Shown here piece by piece: positions 26,731 to 34,858 of a stretch of DNA of 64,000 bases. Source of the DNA: JAJVID01 sp035714085 (GTDB taxonomy: Bacteria; Acidobacteriota; Blastocatellia; RBC074). How positions within the stretch are numbered: the stretch's first letter is position 1; every line of letters begins with the position of its first letter. Made by a program: the position numbers and the translations under genes. Location: NCBI GenBank assembly GCA_035714085.1, contig DASTMP010000048.1:13185-77184 (forward strand). The letters are read 5' to 3'. Below the pieces are notes generated by a model, which saw nothing but the letters and a program-made list of their open reading frames with translations, was not told where the DNA came from and did not search any database.

Positions 26731-28314
26731 TCATTCCTCTTTCAACGCGGCGGCCACAGTCTTCAAGAGTTTCTCGGCCGTGTACGGCTTTGGAAGAAAT
26801 GTCTTCACGCCGAGTTGCGCGGCGTCCGCTATCTTGTTTTCGGCCTTCAGCCCGCTAGTCGCTATGATCTTTACCTTCGGGTCGAGTCTGCGCAGCGCCC
26901 GGATCGTCGTCGGGCCGTCCATATACGGCATCATCATATCCGTCATCACCACTTTCACTTCATCCTTGTGCGCGGCGAAGACCGCCATCGCCTCGGCGCC
27001 GTCGCTCGCGATCATCACTCGATAGCCGAAAGCGCTCAGAGTCTCCCTCGCCACTTCACGAATAGCGTTCTCGTCGTCAATGACAAGAATCAGTTCTCCA
27101 TTGCCCGTTGGCAGATCGCGCCGCGAGGGCTGCGCAGGCGCCGGCTGCGCCGCTTCGATGGCGGGCAGGTAGACCTTGAACCGCGCTCCTCTGCCGACTT
27201 CGCTGTAGACATTGACGAACCCGCCGTGACTGCGAACGATTCCGGCGACTGTAGATAGGCCAAGACCAGTCCCCTGCCCGTGCTCTTTTGTTGTAAAGAA
27301 CGGATCGAAGATCTTGGTCAGATTCTGTTCCGAGATTCCAAACCCTGTGTCAATTACGCCGACGGAGACGTATTTGCCCGGCTTCGCTTCGACATTCATT
27401 CGCGCGTAATGTTCGTCGATCTCGACATTCTCCGCCTCGATTCGAAGCTCTCCCCCCTGCGGCATCGCGTCGCGCGCGTTGACGCAGAGATTCATCAGCA
27501 CCTGATGAATCTGCGTCGCGTCGCCCGAGACGCTCGACAAATCCGGGTCAATCGAGAATGTGATATCGATGTTTTTGGGCATGGTGTCGGCCAGGATTTT
27601 GACGATCTCCTTGATCAGGTGTGTCGGCTGCAACGGGATGTGTTCGCCTTCGACGCCGCGGGCGAACGAGAGCACCTGTTTGATCATCTCGCCTCCGCGC
27701 ACGGCGTTGGTGTGAAGAATGTTGAGCAGACGCTGGCTGCTCTCGTCGGCCAACCGCATCTGCAACAGCTCTACCGCGGTGAGGATCGGCGACAGCACGT
27801 TGTTCAGGTCGTGCGCGATGCCGCCGGCGAGCGTCCCGATGCTCTCCATCCGCTGCGCCCGCAGGAACTGTGATTCGAGACGTTTCTTATCGGTGATGTC
27901 GCGGATGATGGCGGTGAAGAGCTTGTGGCCGTCGGCGTCAATCTGTGAGATCGAAGCCTCGATCGGGAACTCCTCGCCGTCGGACCGCAGGCCGTAAAGC
28001 GCGCGCGCTTTGCCCATCGTCCGCTGCGTCACGTTCGTTTCGTCAAAGACGCGGATGTGCTCGCGATGCGCCGCGCGGAACCGCTCCGGGATGAATCGAT
28101 CCAGGCTCTCTCCCAGAGCCGCGGCGGCTGGGCAGCGGAACATCCTCTCCGCCGCCGCGTTAAAAAGCACGACGCGCTGATCCTCATCAACGGTGATGAT
28201 GGCGTCCATCGCAGAGGCCAGAATGCCGGCGAGTTTGGCCTCACTCAAGCGCAGCGAGGCGGCGACCTCCGACTGATATTGATCCTCCGCATCAGGTGGT
28301 TCCGTAGTCTTCAT
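26731..28314 (-). CDS. PAS hybrid histidine kinase with C-terminal receiver
   Basis: A 527-residue soluble sensor. A PAS domain spans about residues 25-145 (ILASAMDAIITVDEDQRVVLFNAAAERMF; ends in the PAC motif FTAIIRDITDKKRLE). The HisKA helix has the phospho-acceptor H168 (GGIAHDLNNVLSP). The HATPase follows with N box (LMNLCVNARDAMPQGG), G1 (VIDTGFGI) and G2 (HGQGTGLGLS). A receiver domain follows (VIDDENAIREVA; acceptor Asp in VVMTDMMMPYMDG). No membrane segment is seen, so it probably senses a cytosolic cue. A downstream partner is not adjacent. It is convergent with the STAND gene. Confidence 0.93.
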   Translation of the reverse strand: MKTTEPPDAEDQYQSEVAASLRLSEAKLAGILASAMDAIITVDEDQRVVLFNAAAERMFRCPAAAALGESLDRFIPERFRAAHREHIRVFDETNVTQRTMGKARALYGLRSDGEEFPIEASISQIDADGHKLFTAIIRDITDKKRLESQFLRAQRMESIGTLAGGIAHDLNNVLSPILTAVELLQMRLADESSQRLLNILHTNAVRGGEMIKQVLSFARGVEGEHIPLQPTHLIKEIVKILADTMPKNIDITFSIDPDLSSVSGDATQIHQVLMNLCVNARDAMPQGGELRIEAENVEIDEHYARMNVEAKPGKYVSVGVIDTGFGISEQNLTKIFDPFFTTKEHGQGTGLGLSTVAGIVRSHGGFVNVYSEVGRGARFKVYLPAIEAAQPAPAQPSRRDLPTGNGELILVIDDENAIREVARETLSAFGYRVMIASDGAEAMAVFAAHKDEVKVVMTDMMMPYMDGPTTIRALRRLDPKVKIIATSGLKAENKIADAAQLGVKTFLPKPYTAEKLLKTVAAALKEE

Positions 28315-28401
28315 AGGTTTTTAGAGGAATTGACGTTCAGTCTTTCCCGGCAAGTTTATAACAAAAAACCTGATAAAGCCTACGGCGCCGGCGCCACGGC
28401 G

Positions 28402-28896
28402 TCACCACTCCTCGGCCATGCCCGTTACATCCTCCACCTTAATGCGAAAAACGATGGTTCCCGTCATACCCTGAACCAGCTTTGATTCGACCGGCGTCAT
28501 ATGCGGTAACCGGCTGTAGAGCTTGGTCAGAATCTTCTCCTGCGTCTCCTCGTTGGAAACCTCCTCGAAAGTCCCGGAAGCGATCACGCTGCGCCAGTTA
28601 TATGAATCTTTGATCTCGTCCACCTGCAGGCAGACGCGAGGGTTGGCGCGCAGCGCGTCCAGCTTTTTGCCAGGCAGCGTGTGGATGTAAATGTACTTGC
28701 CGTCAAAGAAGTAATTCACCGGCACGACGTATGGCCATCCCGAGGCGATACAACCGAGCCTTCCCAAACTCCCTTCGCGCAGGATCGCCCGCGCGTCAGC
28801 GTCTCTGAGTTTGCCGATATTCATTGTGGCGCCTCTGCGCATCCGGGTCGCGCTCGATTGCGTCCCGCTCGTGTTTCCTGGTTTGCCGATATTCAT
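28402..28896 (-). CDS. Pyridoxamine-5'-phosphate-oxidase-like flavin-binding protein
   Basis: A 164-residue split-barrel FMN-binding-fold protein. Residues LGRLGCIASGWPYVVPVNYFFDGKYIYIHT and KLDALRANPRVCLQVDEI are typical of the PNPOx-like/nitroimidazole-resistance branch. An 18-bp motif encoding the start (ACAATGAATATCGGCAAA) occurs twice in frame, at 28896 and 28824. The first has an AGGAGA ribosome site and I chose it; the second would give a 140-residue protein that starts right at the fold. The intervening 24 residues look like a linker. Role unknown; often involved in stress-related redox chemistry. Confidence 0.85.
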   Translation of the reverse strand: MNIGKPGNTSGTQSSATRMRRGATMNIGKLRDADARAILREGSLGRLGCIASGWPYVVPVNYFFDGKYIYIHTLPGKKLDALRANPRVCLQVDEIKDSYNWRSVIASGTFEEVSNEETQEKILTKLYSRLPHMTPVESKLVQGMTGTIVFRIKVEDVTGMAEEW

Positions 28897-29138
28897 TGTC
28901 TCATCTCCTGCCATCTCCTATTGCCATATAGAGCAATGCCTGTGCCGCGCAAAAATCACCGCCAGGCAGCGCGAAGTGAGGTTGTGTTTGGGAAAATTAC
29001 GAGGCTTGGAGCGGAAAAATCCGCAAGGCAATAAGACCGGAGAAAGCTCTTGCGCTTATGCATTCAACAGCTCAGCGCGTCGACGTTCTCAAAGCGTGGG
29101 CTACTAGAGCCAATTCCCTACAGACTGGCGCTTGACGC

Positions 29139-29372
29139 CTATTTTCTGAAATCACTTGTATTGAACAGCTCCCTTATTTCTTCCGGACTTAGTGAAAGTA
29201 GCTCATCCAGTTCGCCTGCTTCCTTCATGTCCAGGATACATTGAATCGTAAGCGCCTCTGCGCCTTCTGCTATCTCATCATTATCAGCGACGTCATGTGT
29301 TCTCGCGTTGAGGCTGGTGAGCAACTCTATATATAGTTGGACGATGAGCGGCTTGATGTCTTGTTCTGTCAT
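29139..29372 (-). CDS. Small hypothetical protein, acidic and helical
   Basis: A 77-residue protein (starts MTEQDIKPLIVQLYIELL) with an acidic, helix-forming composition and a well-shaped C-terminus (LDELLSLSPEEIRELFNTSD). I do not recognise the family. ATG 29372 has an AGGGA-like site upstream. It lies upstream of the single-domain response regulator's region in the same orientation as that gene but is separated from it by over 200 bp. The codon use looks like a real gene. Function unknown. Confidence 0.55.
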   Translation of the reverse strand: MTEQDIKPLIVQLYIELLTSLNARTHDVADNDEIAEGAEALTIQCILDMKEAGELDELLSLSPEEIRELFNTSDFRK

Positions 29373-29598
29373 GGGCTTCCCTAATCGTGTTGCAAGCTCC
29401 GATTGGCGGCGATCCGAGCGGGAGATTGGCGCCGGAGTTGGAGAGGTGGCAGGATGTTACACGCCCGCAGCGCCAAGACAATGAGGCCATGCTCAACCAC
29501 TCTTTCCTTTAACTGATGCTAAAATCGGAAAAGTATTTCAGAACTGATAGCTTAGATTGGCGCTGAGTCGGTGAGATAGCAGGCCGTCGCGCTTTTAT

Positions 29599-30039
29599 TC
29601 ACCATGTCGTATAGTTCTTGTCGCTCAGTTCCGAAAGCGGACTTCCGTTTGAACGGAGCCCTGCTGAAGATGGGCGAGAGACGGCGGCGTCAATCACCTC
29701 GCGCATTCTTTCTAGCTCTGTCGACTTGTCTATTGCATTTGTCGCCCCTACTGCGCGCGCCAGTTCACGAATCTCTTCTCCGAATGACGTAATCGCTACA
29801 ATCGGCAGGTTTGCAAGCTCATCATTCGACCTGACAGCCACGATTAAATCCAAGCCGTTGAGAACCGGCATTGCGATGTCGGTTACGAGCGCGTCGGGGC
29901 GATTTACCTGTATTTCAGCGAACGCTTCGAGACCGTTCCGAACAGCATTCACCTTATAGCCCGCTGCCGCTAACATATAACTGTAAAGCGCCCGTAAATC
30001 ATCGTCATCTTCAGCTAAGAGAATCTTCAATCGTCGCAT
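29599..30039 (-). CDS. Single-domain response regulator
   Basis: A 146-residue CheY-like receiver. The acidic pocket is LLAEDDDD (D11-D13), the phospho-acceptor is D54 (ALVTDIAMPVLNG), and the conserved Thr/Ser and Lys positions appear as VAITSFGEE and NAIDKSTE. A Ser-rich tail follows. There is no DNA-binding output domain, so it probably acts by protein contact, perhaps in a phosphorelay with an orphan hybrid kinase such as the one at 26731-28314 (inference). The TTG at 30069 extends the frame 10 codons, but the ATG at 30039 begins the domain. Confidence 0.9.
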   Translation of the reverse strand: MRRLKILLAEDDDDLRALYSYMLAAAGYKVNAVRNGLEAFAEIQVNRPDALVTDIAMPVLNGLDLIVAVRSNDELANLPIVAITSFGEEIRELARAVGATNAIDKSTELERMREVIDAAVSRPSSAGLRSNGSPLSELSDKNYTTW

Positions 30040-30124
30040 AGAAAATATCGAGGGGGATTGGGTGAACAAGATGGAGGAATTTGCACGGTGTTGGAGATAC
30101 GGCAGTTTGTCGCGCCCGAAGACA

Positions 30125-30169
30125 AAGAGGGCGCCAAGTCTCCTCCTTAACCTAACCTGGCGCCCTCTT
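30125..30169. terminator. Hairpin with GAGGGCGCCA arms
   Basis: AGAGGGCGCCA (30126-30136) and TGGCGCCCTCT (30158-30168) are perfect inverted 11-bp arms around a 21-base pyrimidine-rich spacer. No gene ends immediately at it. It may terminate transcripts across this 600-bp gene-poor stretch or be a repeat. Confidence 0.4.
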
Positions 30170-30563
30170 CTGTCTGGAGGGTGGAAACAACGCGATACTG
30201 ACTTCTACGGTGTCGGTCAAGTAAGCAGCCCAAAGTTGATTTAGAAAGGAAGTACGCCAATCGCCGCCGCAATATGGGCGCCATGTTACCGTTTTCCGCT
30301 AAACTACTGATTTCGCAAGGAGAGTCACACTTACTCGGTTCGGATCGCAGCGCGAGGCGTGACATTTTGTCGCCGCGATATGGGGAATGGCGCGTCAGCG
30401 GAACCTGTGAAGTAGCAGGCCGTCGCGCAGCAAAACCTCTGGGGAGTTTCGGAACATGCCGTGCGGCGCTTCGGGACATGCGCTGCGCTAACTGCCCTGC
30501 ATTCAACACCGTCAATCCGGCGTGGTAATTGCACTCGCATCCTGCAACCTGTAGGACGTACAA

Positions 30564-30613
30564 CAAGCCGAGTGAGGCGCATGACGCAACAGGAAGGACA
30601 CCTCACTCGGCTT
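30564..30613 (-). terminator. 15-bp-stem hairpin downstream of the SpoIIAA-like gene
   Basis: ACAAGCCGAGTGAGG and its exact complement CCTCACTCGGCTTGT are separated by about 20 bases. It is located about 70-120 bp downstream of the stop of the minus-strand gene 30682-31044. It lacks a long T tract. Probable terminator or processing hairpin. Confidence 0.45.
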
Positions 30614-30681
30614 GTCCCTTTTCCGCCCGGCTTCTTTTCTCTTCACATCTCGAATCGCCTTCGCGCTGCGGCTTGCGGAGG

Positions 30682-31044
30682 TCACCTCAACAGCCACTCT
30701 TCGGCGGCCTGGAAGTCCGTAAACGCATCGACACTTACTCCCCGATTCTGAGCCACCAGCACTCCGAACTTTCGCGGGTCAATTTGCTCTGGTCTGCTGA
30801 AAAACGCGACTTTTACCCTGTGGATCGCGAATGCCTGTAAACTTTCTCCAAAGAGGTATCTATCAAAAGCAGAGATTTTTACTTCGTATCCCGTAGTGTC
30901 AATGAGAAGTTTATCGTTCTTCGTGAGCTCGCAATATTCGGCAATTGAGTCAAATTGCAGCGACGCCTCGCCCCGCTCGCCCACGCCGATAAACCTTGCG
31001 GCGAGATAACCGGGCATTTGTTTCATCTGAAGTTGAAAGCTCAT
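30682..31044 (-). CDS. Small SpoIIAA/STAS-like protein of unknown role
   Basis: A 120-residue alpha/beta protein beginning MSFQLQMKQMPGYLAARFIG. The alternating hydrophobic strand/helix pattern (KLLIDTTGYEVKISAFDRYLFGESLQ, VKVAFFSRPEQIDPRKFGVLVAQNRG, FTDFQAAEEWLL at the end) resembles the SpoIIAA-like group. That group contains stand-alone proteins often found near stress genes. The function is unknown. No partner kinase is adjacent. Start ATG 31044 has a GGAG-like site within 10 bases. Confidence 0.7.
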   Translation of the reverse strand: MSFQLQMKQMPGYLAARFIGVGERGEASLQFDSIAEYCELTKNDKLLIDTTGYEVKISAFDRYLFGESLQAFAIHRVKVAFFSRPEQIDPRKFGVLVAQNRGVSVDAFTDFQAAEEWLLR

Positions 31045-31342
31045 GTTCCTCCGGCTGCGCTTCGGATAGCAGCCCCATTTACGAAGTTAGCAAGCAGCAT
31101 TCCCGCCGACTATTGCGCGCAATCGGCCTACAACTCGCCTCTGAATACTCCGAATACCATTCAACGAAAAATTCCTGCGCGTCAGGAGTGAAACGAAGAT
31201 AAGAATTCTCGCCTCCGTCCTCGCTTTTTCTGCCCCTATTTTTTTGTCCGCCGCTTCTGAGCGGATGAAACAATGACCACCTCCAGCAAGACGCCAATCC
31301 CCATTTCCGCGCGGTTCGATTTAGACAGGAATACGTTCGCGT

Positions 31343-31380
31343 GCGTACCGACATTTCGGAAAAGCGCGGACTAGGATGGA
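31343..31380 (+). promoter_or_regulatory. Promoter-like motif GCGTACCGAC-N18-CTAGGATGGA (copy 1)
   Basis: The block GCGTACCGAC, 18 bases, then CTAGGATGGA lies 48 bp upstream of the CBS gene start. The same two boxes with the same 28-base start-to-start spacing lie upstream of the BON gene at 38488. The spacing fits a two-box promoter for an alternative sigma factor. The sequence is not a sigma-70 consensus. Confidence 0.65.
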
Positions 31381-31428
31381 GGCCTGGGGTGGTGTGAAGA
31401 AAAGAAACAAACAAAGAGGGGAGATGAA

Positions 31429-32094
31429 ATGGCGCGTTACTACGATGTGGATTACGAACCTGCCATTCGGAGGGGGCGATATGAAGGGGCGCGGGGATTC
31501 ATCCGACGCGCGGGAGATGAAGTACGTTCGTGGTTCGGCGACGAAGAGGCCGACCGGCGGCGCGGCAGGGATGATTATGAATATGAGCGGCGCGGGCGGC
31601 AGGGAGATTACTGGCGTCCCAGATACTCCATCGACGACATGCGCGCGAGCGACCTGATGTCGCGCAATGTATTCACGGTTTATCCTGAGGATCGGGTCGG
31701 ATACGCGGCTCGGTTGATGCGCGATTATGACTGCGGCGCGCTTCCGGTAGTTGACCAGGAAGGACGCCTCATGGGGATATTGACGGATCGTGACATCTCA
31801 CTGCGTCTCGTGGCCAATGAAGCGGACACGCATAACACGGTTGTAGCTGATTTTATGACCGACGGGGCTTACGCCTGCCACGCCGACGATCCTATCAGGG
31901 AATGCATGCGCCAGATGTCGCGCTATCAGGTTCGGCGGCTGCCCATCATCGATGATTGGGGACATGTGATAGGCATCGTCAGTCAGGGAGACCTGGCGCG
32001 ACACGCCGGAAACTATCCGGGGCGAGGCGAACGGCGCGCGATAGCCGATGTGGTTTGCGCGATCTCCGAACCGAGGCGCGCTGCGCGCCGTTGA
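31429..32094 (+). CDS. Twin CBS-domain protein with SWFGDEEA N-terminal module
   Basis: A 221-residue protein. Residues 1-68 are Arg/Tyr/Asp-rich and contain RGFIRRAGDEVRSWFGDEEA. Two CBS domains follow (LMSRNVFTVYPEDRVGYAA... about 75-130; FMTDGAYACHADDPIRE... about 138-195), with the GILTDRDI and GIVSQGDL ends typical of adenosine-nucleotide-binding CBS pairs. The N-terminal module is nearly the same as in the BON protein at 38612-39358. A strong GGGGAGATGAA ribosome site precedes ATG 31429. It is likely induced with the BON gene, perhaps in the stress response; its role is unknown. Confidence 0.88.
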   Translation: MARYYDVDYEPAIRRGRYEGARGFIRRAGDEVRSWFGDEEADRRRGRDDYEYERRGRQGDYWRPRYSIDDMRASDLMSRNVFTVYPEDRVGYAARLMRDYDCGALPVVDQEGRLMGILTDRDISLRLVANEADTHNTVVADFMTDGAYACHADDPIRECMRQMSRYQVRRLPIIDDWGHVIGIVSQGDLARHAGNYPGRGERRAIADVVCAISEPRRAARR

Positions 32095-32118
32095 GTAATC
32101 AACAACGCCTGAGATCGC

Positions 32119-32349
32119 TTACAGGCTGCGCAGCGAATAGTAATCGCCGCAGGAACCGGTAGCTTGCGCCCGGCGCGCCGAAAAGGTTATGAACTGTTCC
32201 TGAATAAGCTGGATGAATGCGTCAAGGTTATGATGAAACTCTGACCCCGACCGGAGCCTTTTGATTAGACCTACTTGCATGTTCGATTCAAGCAGCGTAG
32301 GCTGCAGTGGAATCAACAAGCTGATAAATCGCTGTCGCTTTCGCGTCAT
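32119..32349 (-). CDS. Small hypothetical basic protein
   Basis: A 76-residue protein (MTRKRQRFISLLIPLQ...). I do not recognise a family. It is supported by a textbook GGAGGAGAG ribosome site 6-8 bases before ATG 32349. It is convergent with the CBS gene and lies upstream of the radical-SAM region. Its amino-acid content does not show a clear fold. The call rests mainly on the ribosome site. Confidence 0.4.
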   Translation of the reverse strand: MTRKRQRFISLLIPLQPTLLESNMQVGLIKRLRSGSEFHHNLDAFIQLIQEQFITFSARRAQATGSCGDYYSLRSL

Positions 32350-32613
32350 TGAATTCTCTCCTCCAAGATCACGCCATTGATTGATTCACGACAGCAGTCA
32401 GTTCCGCTTGGAATGTTTAAAAACGAAGAACTTATCGAGAGCGAATTAGAAGCTGTAGATGGATCGGCGCCAGATAAACCCTCGCTCAGATTGCGCGCAG
32501 GTTAGATAATCATGCGTTGCCCCGTTCGTGGAACAAAAGCTGCAGTGTTATAGCGCCGACGCCGACGTTAAGTGGCGCATTGTCGTGTAAGCTTACAAAC
32601 AAGGAGCACCGCT

Positions 32614-34098
32614 ATGAAAACGCTGCTCGTTTATCCGGAGTTTCCTGACACTTATTGGAGTTTCCGCCATGCGCTCTCTTTCGAGGGCAAGCGATCGGCC
32701 TACCCGCCGCTCGGCCTCCTGACCGTCTCCGCCATGCTGCCCGACGCATGGGAGCGGCGGCTGGTGGATATGAACATCCAGCCGCTCAAGCCGTCCGACG
32801 TCAAATGGGCTGACGTGGTCTTTGCCAGCGCCATGATCGTGCAGAAAGAGTCGCTACGGCGCATTGTTGAGTTATGCAAGGCGGAGGGAAAGCGAGTGGT
32901 CATCGGGGGACCTTACGCGACCTCCGGCGCGAAGCATTTACCACAGGCCGATCACATCTTCCTCGGCGAGGCCGAGACGACTTTGCCGGAATTCGTTCGC
33001 GACCTCGAGCGCGGAGCCGCTAAACGAATCTACCAGGCCGCCGAGCGGCCGGCGCTCTCCGCGACGCCCATACCCGACTTCCATCTTGCAGACCTCAAAC
33101 GCTACAGCTCAATGCCGGTCCAGTACTCGCGCGGCTGTCCCTTCCAGTGCGAGTTCTGCGACATCATAGAGATCTATGGCCGCGTCCCACGCACGAAGAG
33201 CAATGAGCAGATGCTGGCCGAGCTGGACGCGCTCTTGCTGGCAGGCTGGCGCGGGACGGTTTTCATCGTTGACGATAACTTCATCGGCAACAAGCGCAAC
33301 GTCAAGCGACTGCTCCCTGCCCTGGCCGACTGGTCGGAGCGCCACGGGCGCCCGTTCTCTTTTATTACCGAAGCCAGCGTGAACCTCGCCGAGGACGATG
33401 AATTACTCGACGGTATGCGGCGCGCTCAGTTCCGCCGCGTCTTTCTCGGCATCGAGACACCGGTCGAGGCTAGCCTCAAGGAGGCCCAGAAGGGGCAGAA
33501 CATGCGCCGCGACCTTCTCCACTCCGTCAGAAAAATACAAAGTTACGGCATGGAAGTGATGGCCGGCTTCATCGTCGGCTTCGACAATGATCCCGATGAC
33601 ATCTTCGAGCGGCAGATCGAGTTTATCCGGGAAAGCGCTATTCCGCTTGCGATGGTGGGTTTGTTAACGGCGCTGCCAGACACTCAGCTCTGGCGGCGGC
33701 TTGAACGCGAAGGACGGCTGCTCCTTGAGAGCACGGGGAACAATACCGATGGCTCGCTGAACTTCGTCCCCAGGATGGACGCCACACGTCTCGTCGAAGG
33801 CTATAAATCGATCATGCGCGCCATCTATAGCCCCGGCGAATATTATCAGCGCGCGCTCGATTGCCTGGAGCGGGTAGTCGCAGGCGCGCCAGAGGCGCGT
33901 CACAATAGCGTTGCCAGCGACGTGGCGACTCTCTTTCGCATCGTGCTGGCGCTCGGCGTGCGTGACCGCGAGCGTGGCGAGTTCTGGCGCTACTTAAGCC
34001 GCGCAATGACCCGGCATCGCGAGAAGTTCGCGGAGGCGGTCAGGCTGGCAGCTGTTGGCTATCACTTTCGCAAGCTAACTGAAGGGATCAACGGCTGA
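32614..34098 (+). CDS. B12-binding-domain radical SAM protein
   Basis: A 494-residue enzyme. The N-terminal ~150 residues look like a cobalamin-binding Rossmann domain (MKTLLVYPEFPDTYWSFRHA; KRVVIGGPYATS; ADHIFLGEAETTLPEF). The radical SAM CxxxCxxC motif is GCPFQCEFCDI (C175, C179, C182). The C-terminal region resembles the DUF4070-type extension. Such enzymes act on hopanoids, lipids, peptides or bacteriochlorophyll; the substrate here is unknown. AAGGAG precedes ATG 32614 (the frame extends 14 codons further). Its stop overlaps the CTG start of the ROK gene, so the two are probably coupled. Confidence 0.9.
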   Translation: MKTLLVYPEFPDTYWSFRHALSFEGKRSAYPPLGLLTVSAMLPDAWERRLVDMNIQPLKPSDVKWADVVFASAMIVQKESLRRIVELCKAEGKRVVIGGPYATSGAKHLPQADHIFLGEAETTLPEFVRDLERGAAKRIYQAAERPALSATPIPDFHLADLKRYSSMPVQYSRGCPFQCEFCDIIEIYGRVPRTKSNEQMLAELDALLLAGWRGTVFIVDDNFIGNKRNVKRLLPALADWSERHGRPFSFITEASVNLAEDDELLDGMRRAQFRRVFLGIETPVEASLKEAQKGQNMRRDLLHSVRKIQSYGMEVMAGFIVGFDNDPDDIFERQIEFIRESAIPLAMVGLLTALPDTQLWRRLEREGRLLLESTGNNTDGSLNFVPRMDATRLVEGYKSIMRAIYSPGEYYQRALDCLERVVAGAPEARHNSVASDVATLFRIVLALGVRDRERGEFWRYLSRAMTRHREKFAEAVRLAAVGYHFRKLTEGING

Positions 34099-34853
34099 AT
34101 CTGGGATCTGTCGATAAATCGCGTAATATTGAGGATGAGCAGCCTTCCAAGAAGAAATCCTTTGCCCATGTCTTAACCGTTGACATAGGCGGATCGAGCG
34201 TCAAAGTCCTGGCCAACGGACAGACAGAGCCACGAAAGCGCCGATCCGGGAAAAAATTGACGCCGGTGAAAATGGTGGAAATAGTTCAAGAACTTGCCGA
34301 AGGGTGGGACTACGAGGCAGTCTCGATCGGTTATCCCGGATTGGTCGGCGCCCAGGGGCCGAGTTCGGAACCCGGCAACCTTGGCCACGGATGGGTCGGT
34401 TTCGACTTCTCCTCGGCCTTCGGCCTGCCCGTGCAAATCATGAACGATGCGGCGATGCAAGCGCTGGGAAGTTACGAAGGGGGCCGGATGCTCTTCCTCG
34501 GTTTGGGCACGGGACTCGGCTCCGCGCTGATCACGGAAGAGTTCATTCTCACCTTGGAGCTCGGCCATCTTCCTTACAAACGAGGAGAGACGATTGGAGA
34601 AGCGCTGGGCCGTCAGGGACTGAAGCGCTTGGGGAAATTGGCATGGCGTCGCGCCGTGATGGATGTGGCGCCTGCGCTTATGAAGGCGTTTCTGGCTGAT
34701 AGCGTCGTGATTGGTGGAGGGAACGCTAAAAAACTCAAGGAACTGCCTCCGGGAGTTCGATTAGGCCATAACCTGACCGCCTTTCGAGGCGGGTTCCGCC
34801 TGTGGAAGATCGAGAATGCTCAGAGCTTTTCTGATGACAACCGACGCGGCTAA
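34095..34853 (+). CDS. ROK-family kinase (polyphosphate-glucokinase-like), probable CTG start
   Basis: The fold begins VLTVDIGGSSVKVLANGQ (the phosphate-1 motif DIGGSSVK) and continues with SIGYPGLVGAQG, NDAAMQALGSYEGGRMLFLGLGTGLGSALI, and VVIGGGNAKKLKELPPG. This is a ROK/ASKHA phosphotransferase near the polyphosphate-glucokinase branch. No ATG, GTG or TTG occurs between the upstream in-frame stop (34080-34082) and residue ~54, which would cut off the phosphate motif. CTG 34095 overlaps the radical-SAM stop (CTGA) and has AAGGGA at 7-base spacing, so I chose it; ATT 34128 is an alternative. An automated caller would start too late at 34257. Confidence 0.8.
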   Translation: MNLGSVDKSRNIEDEQPSKKKSFAHVLTVDIGGSSVKVLANGQTEPRKRRSGKKLTPVKMVEIVQELAEGWDYEAVSIGYPGLVGAQGPSSEPGNLGHGWVGFDFSSAFGLPVQIMNDAAMQALGSYEGGRMLFLGLGTGLGSALITEEFILTLELGHLPYKRGETIGEALGRQGLKRLGKLAWRRAVMDVAPALMKAFLADSVVIGGGNAKKLKELPPGVRLGHNLTAFRGGFRLWKIENAQSFSDDNRRG

Positions 34854-34858
34854 TTCGG

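Noticed and set aside
30147..30566. 139-residue minus-strand frame
   Set aside because: It contains terminator-like hairpins and no protein-like composition.
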